Positions 9,755-17,454 of a stretch of 64,000 nucleotides of DNA are shown piece after piece (positions within the stretch are counted from its first letter, which is position 1; every line of letters starts with the position of its first letter). Source of the stretch: Pseudarthrobacter chlorophenolicus (lineage in GTDB: Bacteria; Actinomycetota; Actinomycetes; Actinomycetales; Micrococcaceae); NCBI RefSeq assembly GCF_000962805.1, contig NZ_JZTW01000018.1, positions 1 through 64,000 on the forward strand. Direction: 5' to 3'. The notes under the pieces are model-generated. The model searched no databases. It was given only the letters and a program-made list of their open reading frames with translations, and was not told the DNA's origin. A program made the position numbers and the translations under genes.

Positions 9755-10819
9755 TCAAAAGGCGTAGCGGACCCGGCAATAGGGAATGATCTCCTCGATC
9801 ATTGCCGTCAGCTGCCGCACATACCGCCCCTTGCTTCCGCTGCGGTAACGGACGTTGCTGAAGCCGTTGGAGGAGGTTTTGGACTCCTGCAGGTCCGGAC
9901 GCCAGAGGACCTTCTCCGCCTGCGGGTGCCATCCGAGGTTGACCTGGTGGAGCCCCTCGTTGTGGGTCAGAAAGATCACTTCCGCGGCAAGCTGCGCTTT
10001 GGCTGCTGGCGTCAGGGCGGCGTCGACCTGTTGAAGCAGTTCACGCCAGTCATCAAGCCAGGTCTCCGTGATCACCACCGGTGAGAAATTGACGTGCACT
10101 TCATACCCGGCGTCGACGAAATCGTTGATCGCCGCAATGCGCTCCGCAACGGGGGATGTCCGGACGTCTATGGACTTCGCAAGGTGCGCGGGCATCAGCG
10201 AAAAACGAATGCGGGTGTGTCCGCCGTGGTCCCACGTGAGCATGTCCCTGTTGACGTACTTGGTAGCGAAGGACAGCTTGGCGGTGGGCAGTTCCCGGAA
10301 CAGCCCAACCAGGTCCTCTACGTTGTCACTGATCAGCGCATCCACGGAGCAGTCACTGTTTTCACCGATGTCGTAGACCCAGAGTTCGGGATCGCATTGG
10401 TTGGGTTCGAGCTTGATGCCCTGCTTCATGACGTGCCGTTCAAGCGTTGCAGCGATCTGGTTGATGTTGGCAAAGACGGTAACCGGGTTGCTGAACCCCT
10501 TATGGCGGGGGACGTAGCAGTAGGCGCATGCCATGGCGCATCCGTTCGCCGTGGAGGGGGCGATGAAGTCTGCCGATCGCCCGTTGGGCTTCACGGTCAA
10601 GGACTTCTTCACTCCGAGGACCAGCGCTTCGGTCTTGATCCGGGACCACCGCGGCACGTTGGTTTCGTCGCCGTGCAGTTCCGGGATGTTCCAGTGGCTT
10701 TCGACCGGTACGACGTCGGCGTCCGGCCAGCGCTTTACGATCTCGCGGCCACGGGGCAATTCCAACGCCTCCGGCTGGGCGAAGATGCGCCGGATCTGGA
10801 GGAGCCGGTGGAATTCCAT
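9755..10819 (-). CDS. Spore photoproduct lyase-like radical SAM protein
   Basis: This is a 354-residue radical SAM protein. The [4Fe-4S] cluster motif C-x3-C-x2-C is at Cys94, Cys98 and Cys101 (NGCAMACAYCY). The overall layout matches the family of spore photoproduct lyase, which reverses the thymine dimer of spore DNA. The window suggests a non-sporulating genus, so the substrate may be ordinary UV damage or something else. The region YDIGENSDCSVDAL (about 149-162) corresponds to where B. subtilis SPL has its H-donor Cys; the Cys here appears shifted. It lies 143 bp upstream of the ABC-F gene on the same strand and may be co-transcribed with it. Confidence 0.85.
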   Translation of the reverse strand: MEFHRLLQIRRIFAQPEALELPRGREIVKRWPDADVVPVESHWNIPELHGDETNVPRWSRIKTEALVLGVKKSLTVKPNGRSADFIAPSTANGCAMACAYCYVPRHKGFSNPVTVFANINQIAATLERHVMKQGIKLEPNQCDPELWVYDIGENSDCSVDALISDNVEDLVGLFRELPTAKLSFATKYVNRDMLTWDHGGHTRIRFSLMPAHLAKSIDVRTSPVAERIAAINDFVDAGYEVHVNFSPVVITETWLDDWRELLQQVDAALTPAAKAQLAAEVIFLTHNEGLHQVNLGWHPQAEKVLWRPDLQESKTSSNGFSNVRYRSGSKGRYVRQLTAMIEEIIPYCRVRYAF

Positions 10820-10858
10820 GCAGCCATTCTTCCGAATCCCTGCAGCCGGCGCGGGCAG

Positions 10859-11044
10859 TTAAGCCAAGGGCTCACGCTGTTCGGCTGCCTCCGGCGCACC
10901 AGCTGCTTCGATGCTGCCCGCGCTCCGGACCCGGTCAGCAGCGAGGATTCCGTCCCGCACCGCTGCCCTGATAACGCCGTAAAGAATGTAAAAGAAGACA
11001 AGCGGCAGCACCACGAACACGACAATTTCCAAAACTTCCCCCAA
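10859..11044 (-). CDS. Small single-helix membrane protein, 61 residues
   Basis: It starts MGEVLEIVVFVVLPLVFFYI, giving one N-terminal membrane helix followed by a basic segment (RAAVRDGILAADRVR) and an acidic Ala-rich tail. It lies 39 bp upstream of the radical SAM gene on the same strand. The composition favours a real small membrane protein. The function is unknown. Confidence 0.55.
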   Translation of the reverse strand: MGEVLEIVVFVVLPLVFFYILYGVIRAAVRDGILAADRVRSAGSIEAAGAPEAAEQREPLA

Positions 11045-11075
11045 ACATGCAACGGCCAGGAACGGCCTTGCCAGC

Positions 11076-11642
11076 CTACGGCCTGTTACTCGACGACGGT
11101 AAGAACTTCGTAGGCTTCATTGGAAGTGCGGACACATCCGGAGCTGGATCCGTCAATAAGCGCGCATGGGTCTCTACGTCGAACCGTTGGTGGCCGTACC
11201 TGAGTTTCTGGCGTTCTATGCCCTCAGGAACGAAGCCCGCGCGGGCAGCGACCTTGCAGGATGCGGGATTGTTGATTCGATGCCCCAGCTCAATCCGGAA
11301 CAACCCCTCCTGGAATGCGACCGAAGCAACCGTGGCAAGGGCACGGACGGCCAGCCCGTACCCGCGATAGGACGATGCCAGCCAGTATGAAGCCCAGGCA
11401 GTCCCGTGACGCCGTTCAACTCCTGACAGCCCGACGTTTCCGACGGCCACGTTGTCCACGCATATTGCCCAGTTCCACCGAGTTTCGCTCATCATCAGGT
11501 ACTCATTTATGTATTCCTGCGAGCTACCCAGACTTCCCAGATCGACTCCGCCAAATTGGGCCTGCAAATCCTGATCGCCCTCATTGGCGTTGCACAGCGC
11601 GGAGGCGTCCTCAGTCGTCCACGGGCGAAGTTCAACAATCAT
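11076..11642 (-). CDS. GNAT-family N-acetyltransferase
   Basis: This 188-residue acetyltransferase is of the type that modifies ribosomal protein N-termini or small amines. It opens with the usual MIVELRPWTTEDA strand-helix; the acetyl-CoA site region YWLASSYRGYGLAVRALATV lies near 102-121, followed by RIELGHRINNPASCKVAARAGF, which matches the RimJ/RimL pattern. I chose the ATG at 11642 because it begins at the fold's first strand; an ATG three codons upstream (11651) is possible. The acceptor substrate is unknown. It is divergent from the PEP-mutase-family gene. Confidence 0.8.
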   Translation of the reverse strand: MIVELRPWTTEDASALCNANEGDQDLQAQFGGVDLGSLGSSQEYINEYLMMSETRWNWAICVDNVAVGNVGLSGVERRHGTAWASYWLASSYRGYGLAVRALATVASVAFQEGLFRIELGHRINNPASCKVAARAGFVPEGIERQKLRYGHQRFDVETHARLLTDPAPDVSALPMKPTKFLPSSSNRP

Positions 11643-11784
11643 GCCTCCCATCCTGCCCCGCCAAGGCAGCAGACGGCGGTAGGCGGTACTCCTGCCCGTG
11701 ACCTTGTCTTGCCTTGAGGCCGCTGCATGTGTGTAGGTAGGAATTGCAAAGACGTGCCGACCTACGGATAAGGAACAACCACGA

Positions 11785-12564
11785 ATGACTGGAACAACAA
11801 CAGAGGAGCGCGCCCAGCAGCTCAAGGCCCTCCATGAAGCACCGGAAATCCTCCAGGTGGTCAACGTGTGGGATGCCATCAGTGCAGCAACCGTCGCGGC
11901 ATTGCCGGAGACCAAGGCGATCGCCACGGCGGGCCACTCGATTGCAGCAGCACTGGGCTATGCGGATGGCGCCATGCCGTTGGACGTTGCCTTCGAAGGC
12001 GCTAAGCGCATCGTCGACGCCGTGGATCTGCCCGTCACGGCGGACCTCGACGACGGGTACCAGGACCCTGCCGAAACCATCCGGCGGGCCATCGGGCTCG
12101 GTATTGCCGGTGCCAACGTTGAGGACAGGCTGCGGCCGTTCGACGAAGCAGTCTCCCGCGTGGCGGCGATCGTCCGGGCCGCAGAGTCGGAAGGCGTTCC
12201 CTTCCAGTTGAACGCGCGCACGGATGCGCTGGTCCGCGGCGGGGACCGGCCCGTACAGGAAAGCATCGATGATGCCATCGCCCGGGGCCGCGCCTTCCTC
12301 GACGCCGGTGCAGCACTGGTTTTCGTCCCCGGCGCCCTGACCGGTGAGGTCATCGAACCACTCGTCGAGGGACTCGGCCGCGGAAAGCTGTCCATCATCG
12401 GCGCACCCGGTGCGCTCCCGGCAGCCCAACTCCAGGAACTCGGCGTGGCGAGGGTGTCGTACGGCCCCTTCACCCAGCGGGTGGCACTCCGGGCACTGCG
12501 TGACCTCGCATCGGATCTGTACGGGTCCGGCGTCATTCCCGCTGATACTCCGGCGCTGAATTAG
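11785..12564 (+). CDS. Isocitrate lyase/PEP mutase family protein
   Basis: This 259-residue TIM-barrel enzyme belongs to the isocitrate lyase/phosphoenolpyruvate mutase superfamily, which makes or breaks C-C or P-C bonds of oxaloacetate-like acids. The Mg-binding strand TADLDDGYQDP lies near residues 91-101, followed by GANVEDR (110-116) and NARTDAL (about 143-149). The lyase-type KKCGH active-site motif is absent, so it is not an isocitrate or methylisocitrate lyase. It may be an oxaloacetate-decarboxylase or C-C lyase-type member. AAGGAA lies upstream of the ATG. It stands alone and is followed by a strong terminator. Confidence 0.82.
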   Translation: MTGTTTEERAQQLKALHEAPEILQVVNVWDAISAATVAALPETKAIATAGHSIAAALGYADGAMPLDVAFEGAKRIVDAVDLPVTADLDDGYQDPAETIRRAIGLGIAGANVEDRLRPFDEAVSRVAAIVRAAESEGVPFQLNARTDALVRGGDRPVQESIDDAIARGRAFLDAGAALVFVPGALTGEVIEPLVEGLGRGKLSIIGAPGALPAAQLQELGVARVSYGPFTQRVALRALRDLASDLYGSGVIPADTPALN

Positions 12565-12577
12565 CGAAGGCAAGCGG

Positions 12578-12612
12578 CGGGAGGGACGGCTTGCCAGATG
12601 CCGTCCCTCCCG
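12578..12612 (+). terminator. Intrinsic terminator after the PEP-mutase-family gene
   Basis: A perfect 13-bp inverted repeat (CGGGAGGGACGGC with its complement) encloses a 9-base loop and is followed by TTT. It lies 14 bp after the stop codon and separates this gene from bioY. Confidence 0.8.
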
Positions 12613-12729
12613 TTTCGGCGGGTCAACCAGCCGGTTCTGCCCGCAGTTGTGCCCTGCCCCTAATCCCGGGGCTCGCCACTTAGTAGGTCCTCTACAAAAT
12701 GGGCCCTGTTCCGTCCCAGTAACGTCGGC

Positions 12730-12753
12730 TGTACATTAGATTCCGCTTGTACA
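12730..12753 (+). promoter_or_regulatory. Paired TGTACA sites upstream of bioY
   Basis: Two TGTACA hexamers at 12730-12735 and 12748-12753 are 18 bp apart, the second within the palindrome TTGTACAA. They lie 18-41 bp upstream of the bioY start, where a core promoter or repressor site would be. They do not match the BirA, BioR or BioQ operators as I remember them, so the assignment is tentative. Confidence 0.35.
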
Positions 12754-12770
12754 ACCCCGACAGGACAGCC

Positions 12771-13421
12771 ATGAGCAACACCGACACCGCCGTCACCTCC
12801 AACCTTCCATCCGGGCGCCGCCGCTGGAACGCCACCGACCTTGGCCTCATCGGCGTGTTCGCCGCATTGGTGGCCGGCGCCGCTCTGGTGCCGGGCCTGG
12901 CAGTCAACGGCTTCGGCGTGCCCATTACCTTCCAGACCCTCGCCGTCATGCTGACCGGCCTGGTGCTGGGGCCCGGAAGGGGCTTCGCCGCCGTCGGCCT
13001 TTACACCCTCCTGGGCCTTGCCGGACTGCCCATCTTCAGCCAGGGGCGCAGCGGCCTGGGCATCCTCGCCGGCCCGTCCGCCGGCTACATCATCGCGTTT
13101 CCCATCGCTGCCGCACTTGTCGGCTGGCTGGCAACGGTGGTGATCCGCCGCACCACCAAGGCCCGCGCGCTGTGGTTCTTCCTCGCGGCTACGGTAACCA
13201 GCATCCTCACCGTCCACACCCTGGGCGTCGCCGGCATCGCGATCAACGCCAAAACCACCCTCGGCCAGGCCTTCCTCAGCGACGTCGTCTTCTACCCGGG
13301 GGACGTCATCAAGAACGTCCTCGCCGCCGGCATCGCCGTCGCGCTGCACCGCGCCTTCCCGGACATCCTGGTCCGCCGCGCGCGCCGCAGCCAGTCACCT
13401 GTCCAGCCCGCCAAGGCCTAG
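12771..13421 (+). CDS. bioY: BioY, biotin-binding S component of the ECF transporter
   Basis: This 216-residue integral membrane protein binds biotin and works with BioM and BioN for high-affinity uptake. It has about six membrane segments. The family pattern is present: the N-terminal hydrophobic segment, GVPITFQTLAVMLTGLVLGP near residues 58-77, and the loop GLAGLPIFSQGRSGLGILAGPSAGYI. I chose ATG 12771 because ACAGGACA lies upstream and the protein starts at the usual place; an upstream in-frame start at 12747 overlaps the promoter-like region. It is the first gene of bioYMN. Confidence 0.92.
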   Translation: MSNTDTAVTSNLPSGRRRWNATDLGLIGVFAALVAGAALVPGLAVNGFGVPITFQTLAVMLTGLVLGPGRGFAAVGLYTLLGLAGLPIFSQGRSGLGILAGPSAGYIIAFPIAAALVGWLATVVIRRTTKARALWFFLAATVTSILTVHTLGVAGIAINAKTTLGQAFLSDVVFYPGDVIKNVLAAGIAVALHRAFPDILVRRARRSQSPVQPAKA

Positions 13422-13432
13422 GAAGAACATCA

Positions 13433-14167
13433 GTGCCAGTTGTCGCCTTTGACCAGGTAACGGTCGCCGTAGAAACGGACCACTCCCCCACGCCCAAGGT
13501 CCTCCTCAATGGCGTGGACCTCCGCCTGAAGGAACAGCGCGTGGGCGTCATCGGCGCCAACGGATCCGGAAAGTCCACGCTGCTGCGCCTGGTGAACGGG
13601 CTCGTCCAGCCCACTGCGGGGAAAGTAGCGGTCGACGGCGACGACACAGTCCGCGCGGTCCGGAAAGTCCGCCGGAGCGTGGGGTTCGTCTTCACCGACC
13701 CGCTGTCCCAGCTCGTCATGCCCACCGGCAGGGAGGATGTTGAGTTGTCGCTGCGCCGGTCTGTCCGGAACGGCCGCGAACGGCAGGCCATGGCCGAAGC
13801 CGCGCTCGACCACCTTGGCCTGCTGCACCTGGCCGACCAAAGCATCTACGAACTCTCCGGCGGGGAACGCCAGCTGATGGCACTCGCAGCGGTCCTGGCG
13901 GTCGAGCCGGCGGTGCTGGTCCTCGACGAGCCGTCCACGCTCCTGGACCTCAGGAACAGGGAACTGTTGCGCCACACCCTTGCGGGACTGGAGCAACAGG
14001 TCATCATGTCCACCCATGACCTCGAGCTCGCCCTGGATATGGACCGGGTCCTCGTGATCGAGAACGGAACGGTGGCGTTCGACGGCACTCCGGCAGACGC
14101 CGTCGCCTTCTACCGTGCCCTGTGCCTGAACGGCATGCGGCACCCCGCCGGCCCGGCCACGCCATGA
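13433..14167 (+). CDS. bioM: BioM, ATPase of the biotin ECF transporter
   Basis: This 244-residue ECF-type ABC ATPase energises biotin uptake. It has Walker A GANGSGKS near residue 40, an ECF-type Q-loop (FTDPLSQLVMPT), the signature LSGGERQLMALA near 140 and Walker B VLVLDEPSTLLD near 160. The start is a GTG at 13433 with GGAAGAAC about 8 bases upstream, 11 bp after bioY. Its stop overlaps the bioN start. The longer open frame upstream is a shadow of bioY. Confidence 0.92.
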   Translation: MPVVAFDQVTVAVETDHSPTPKVLLNGVDLRLKEQRVGVIGANGSGKSTLLRLVNGLVQPTAGKVAVDGDDTVRAVRKVRRSVGFVFTDPLSQLVMPTGREDVELSLRRSVRNGRERQAMAEAALDHLGLLHLADQSIYELSGGERQLMALAAVLAVEPAVLVLDEPSTLLDLRNRELLRHTLAGLEQQVIMSTHDLELALDMDRVLVIENGTVAFDGTPADAVAFYRALCLNGMRHPAGPATP

Positions 14168-14799
14168 GGGGCCACGGGTTCCTGCTGGCCAACTATGTGC
14201 CGGGAAACTCCTTCATACACCGGTCGCCCCTCGCCGTGAAATTCCTGCTGGTGTTCGCCTGCGGCCTGGCGTCCTTCCTGATAGTCGACTGGCGCGTATC
14301 CCTGGCGATACTGGCTGCGCTGTGCGGGCTGTTCCTCCTGACCGGAGCCGGGCCGAAGCGGCTGGGACGCGCCGTCCGCCCGCTGCTCCCGGTGCTCCTG
14401 GTGATCGGGCTCTTCCAGTGGTGGCAGCTCGGTGCGCCCACAGCCGGCAGGATCGTCCTGAACATCCTGGTCTGCCTGGTGGCCGCGTCCCTGCTGACCG
14501 CTACCACCCCCGTCCAGCGGCTCCTGGACGGCGTGGTGGCGGCCGCAACACCCTTCCAGCGGTTCGGAGCCGATCCGGAGCGGTTCGCCCTCACCATCGG
14601 AGTCATGCTGCGCAGCATTCCCTACATCGCTGGAACTTTCGCCGACGTCAGGGATTCCGCGAGGGCGCGGGGGCTGGAGCGGAACCCGCGGGCACTGGTC
14701 CTGCCGGTTTTCATCACCTCCGTGGCCTACGCGCGCCAAACCGGCGAGGCGCTCGCGGCCAGGGGGCTCGGCGACGCCAAAGACCGCGCCGAGGATTAG
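14164..14799 (+). CDS. bioN: BioN, transmembrane T component of the biotin ECF transporter
   Basis: This 211-residue EcfT-like protein couples the BioM ATPase to BioY. It has about four or five membrane helices, and the coupling region includes RSIPYIAGTFADVRDSARARG (about residues 155-175), where the Ala-Arg-Gly motif that contacts the ATPase is visible (DSARARGLE). Start and preceding stop overlap as ATGA. It ends the bioYMN operon, 19 bp from the convergent thiolase gene, with no hairpin between them. Confidence 0.9.
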   Translation: MRGHGFLLANYVPGNSFIHRSPLAVKFLLVFACGLASFLIVDWRVSLAILAALCGLFLLTGAGPKRLGRAVRPLLPVLLVIGLFQWWQLGAPTAGRIVLNILVCLVAASLLTATTPVQRLLDGVVAAATPFQRFGADPERFALTIGVMLRSIPYIAGTFADVRDSARARGLERNPRALVLPVFITSVAYARQTGEALAARGLGDAKDRAED

Positions 14800-14818
14800 C
14801 CAGTAGCCGGACTGCGGA

Positions 14819-16000
14819 TCAGTCCAGTCGCCCGTAACGCAGCAGCGCCGCGGTGCCCATGCCGCCGGCGCTGCTGATCATCGCCAGCCCCAGGCTTCCA
14901 GGCCTGCCGGCCCTGCGCGCCTGGGCGAGGAGCCTGGTCACCAGGACGGCACCCGACGCGCCGTAGGCGTGCCCCAGGGCCAACGCCCCGCCGTCAAGGT
15001 TGGCCCGCGCAGGGTCAATGCCCAGCAGATCGAAGCAGGCGAGGGTCTGGGAGGCGAAGGCCTCGTTGAACTCCACCAGGTCCAGCCCGGCCGCCTCCAC
15101 ACCGTGGATGGACAGGAGTTTCCGCGCAGCTTCTGCGGCACCCACGCCAAGCACGTCCGGCTCAACGCCGGCGGTGCAGGTGCCCAGCACCAGGAGGCCG
15201 TCCTCAGCACCCAGGTCGCGGGCCCGCTGCAGGGAAGTCATTACGACGGCGGACGCGGCGTCTGCGTCGAAGCACGAGTTTCCGGCGGTGACAGTTCCCC
15301 CGGGCACGAACGCGGCAGGGAACCGCCCCATGACTCCGGGGGTGAGACCGCGCCGCGGGCCGTCATCAGCAGATACCGTCCCACCCGCCGTGGCAAGCGG
15401 AACAATCTCCCCCTCATAGCGGCCCTCCGCCATCGCTTCAAGGGCCTTCCGGTGGCTGCCGAGGGCAAAGGCGTCCTGCCGGTCCCGGGCAATGCCGTAC
15501 CGCCCCGCAACGGTCTCTGCGGCCACGCCCATGTCCGGGTCACCAAAACTGGCCGGCACGAACTGGGCACGGGTGTAGAACTCCGGGCCGCCGTCGGAAT
15601 TCCTGTGCGCGCGCAAAGGAGCGGTGCTGGTGCTCTCCACTCCCCCAGCGAGATAGAGCGGGTTCCCGCCCGCGGCCACCAACTGGGCGGCGAGGGCAAT
15701 CGCGTCCAGGCCGGACCCGCACTGGCGGTCCACGGTGATGCCCGGGACGCTCACGGGCAACCCGGCTTCCAAAAGGGCCAGCCGTGCAACATTTCCGCCG
15801 CCGCCCACCGCGTTGCCAATGACGACGTCGGTGACCGACCCGGATGCCGCAGCAGTTTCGTTGAGCAGGCCGTTGAGCACAGGCGCCAGGAGTTCATGGG
15901 CACGCACCGTCCGCAGGGCGCCGTTGGTCCGGCACACGGGGGTCCGCCGGGCCGCGATGATCACGGGCTGACGGTCCGCCGGAAGAGGGTCAGCTGCCAA
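14819..16000 (-). CDS. Thiolase-family acyl-CoA acetyltransferase (YhfS-like), one catalytic Cys missing
   Basis: This is a 393-residue thiolase-fold enzyme. The nucleophile Cys94 is present (DRQCGSGLDA), as are NEAFASQ and the His motif GGALALGHAYGASGA (His344; HA instead of the usual HP). At the C-terminus, where biosynthetic and degradative thiolases have CIGGGMG, this protein has SSAGGMG, so Ser376 replaces the second catalytic Cys. It may make or break C-C bonds differently, or condense without the usual base. It overlaps the CoA ligase gene by 11 bp and lies beside bioYMN. In B. subtilis yhfU(bioY)-yhfT-yhfS has the same set under BirA control, so a biotin-linked role is plausible. Confidence 0.85.
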   Translation of the reverse strand: MAADPLPADRQPVIIAARRTPVCRTNGALRTVRAHELLAPVLNGLLNETAAASGSVTDVVIGNAVGGGGNVARLALLEAGLPVSVPGITVDRQCGSGLDAIALAAQLVAAGGNPLYLAGGVESTSTAPLRAHRNSDGGPEFYTRAQFVPASFGDPDMGVAAETVAGRYGIARDRQDAFALGSHRKALEAMAEGRYEGEIVPLATAGGTVSADDGPRRGLTPGVMGRFPAAFVPGGTVTAGNSCFDADAASAVVMTSLQRARDLGAEDGLLVLGTCTAGVEPDVLGVGAAEAARKLLSIHGVEAAGLDLVEFNEAFASQTLACFDLLGIDPARANLDGGALALGHAYGASGAVLVTRLLAQARRAGRPGSLGLAMISSAGGMGTAALLRYGRLD

Positions 16001-17396
16001 GGCTCTTCACCCGTGGATCCCTCTGGGCAATCCAGTCCAGCAGCAGGTTGCGGCTGACCTTGCCGCGGTCCGTGACGGGAAGCTCGGCGAGGACGAAGTA
16101 CTGCAGCGGACGCTTGTCCCTGGCCAGGATGTCCTCGAGGCCCGACCGGAGTTGGGTTGCGGTGACCCCGCCGTGGGACGGAACGACGCCGGCCACCACC
16201 TTTTGCCCGCGCAGGTCGTCGGGCATACCGGCGGCGATGGCGGCGGAAACGCCGGGAACTGCGCAGAGTGCCAGCTCCACCTCGTGCGGGTACACGTTCC
16301 GGCCCGACGTGAGGATCATGTCTGCCCGGCGGCCCAGGATATGCAGCCCGTCCGGAGCCAGGTAGCCCTGGTCCCCCACGGTGTGCCAGTCGTTGAAGGA
16401 CCGCAGGGCCTCGCCGTCGTCGCCCCACAGGTAACCGTTGCTGACCATGCCGCTGCGCACACAAATGTTCCCGTACCCGCCGTCCTGTACCGGCTGCCCG
16501 GCGTCGTCCAGGATGCGCACCTCAGCGCCGGGAAACGGGCGGCCGATACAGGTGCTCCCGACGGCGGGAGGCTGCTGGGCGGACAGGCCGGCGCCGGAGA
16601 CGAAGCTCAGTTCCGAGGCGCCGTAGTACTCGTAGATGGTGGCGTTGGGAGCCCAGCGGCGGGCCGCTTCCAGGGTCCTGGCGTCGAGCTTGGAGCCGGC
16701 GCAGACGATGGACCGGATACCGGACGCATCCACGCACCCGGTCAGCCCGCGTTCGCTGAGCATCCGCAGCATGGTGGGTACCAGCACCAGGCGGGTTACC
16801 CGGTCATAAGTGATGGCTGCGTGGACGTCGCCGACGTCGAAGGTCTCCAGTGTCTGGAATTCAGACCCCGCGTAGAGGCATTCGGCCAGTGCGTAGAGGT
16901 TCAGGCTGGCGGCCAGCGGACCCGGGGCAAGGGTGACGTCATCCTGCCGCAGCCCGAAGAACTCGATGGAGGCCTCAAAGGACTCCTGCCACGAACGCCG
17001 GGACCGGGTGAACGCTTTCGGCACGGACGTGGTGCCTGATGTGAGGCCGATGAGGAACGTCGAACCGGGCGCGCCGTCGGCCAGGGGGTCGTCCGCAGTG
17101 ACCGCTCCCGGCTCCGCTGAAGACTGGACCCGCCGGACCATATCCTCCTGGAGGTGGGTGGGCCAAGCGGGATCCAGCACGGCGCACTGGCGGCCGCCGG
17201 CCACTGCCGCCGCAAACTTCAGCGCGAAATCGGTTGAATTGGCTTCACACAGCGTGGTCACCGATTTCGTATCCGGGACCATGGCAGCCGCCCCGTCCCG
17301 CAGCTCGGCCCAGGACAGCCGGCGGCCTGCGACGGCCACTGCCGTGCCGTGCGGCCGCTCTGCGGCCCAGCGCTGGATTCGGTCAAGGAAAGGCAC
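15990..17396 (-). CDS. AMP-dependent acyl-CoA synthetase (YhfT-like)
   Basis: This 468-residue adenylate-forming ligase activates a carboxylic acid as acyl-AMP and then acyl-CoA. Motifs in order: LIGLTSGTTSVPKAF (phosphate loop), YEYYGASELSF (A5), GDQGYLAPDGLHILGRRADM (A8 hinge) and PVTDRGKVSRNLL with the catalytic Lys (A10). The natural substrate is unknown. The start is probably the GTG at 17396, giving MPFLDRIQRW; the longer open frame runs antisense through the metallopeptidase gene and has unlike composition. Only 58 bp separate it from the divergent metallopeptidase start. It forms an operon with the thiolase. Confidence 0.85.
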   Translation of the reverse strand: MPFLDRIQRWAAERPHGTAVAVAGRRLSWAELRDGAAAMVPDTKSVTTLCEANSTDFALKFAAAVAGGRQCAVLDPAWPTHLQEDMVRRVQSSAEPGAVTADDPLADGAPGSTFLIGLTSGTTSVPKAFTRSRRSWQESFEASIEFFGLRQDDVTLAPGPLAASLNLYALAECLYAGSEFQTLETFDVGDVHAAITYDRVTRLVLVPTMLRMLSERGLTGCVDASGIRSIVCAGSKLDARTLEAARRWAPNATIYEYYGASELSFVSGAGLSAQQPPAVGSTCIGRPFPGAEVRILDDAGQPVQDGGYGNICVRSGMVSNGYLWGDDGEALRSFNDWHTVGDQGYLAPDGLHILGRRADMILTSGRNVYPHEVELALCAVPGVSAAIAAGMPDDLRGQKVVAGVVPSHGGVTATQLRSGLEDILARDKRPLQYFVLAELPVTDRGKVSRNLLLDWIAQRDPRVKSLGS

Positions 17397-17454
17397 CGGA
17401 TCAACTTTACCGGCGCCCCTGATTGGCCGGCCGATCCGCGGGTATTGTGACGAT

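Noticed and set aside
10094..11113. Rightward open frame of 339 codons
   Set aside because: It is antisense to the radical SAM gene and the small membrane-protein gene, which have clear motifs; no ribosome site or family features were seen.
12730..12753. BirA operator upstream of bioY
   Set aside because: The BirA site needs two inverted TTGTnAACC-like arms; only single TGTACA words are present, so I list it as an unassigned site.
16933..17454. N-terminal extension of the metallopeptidase
   Set aside because: It is antisense to the CoA ligase; the membrane anchor and ATG at 17455 give a normal family length.
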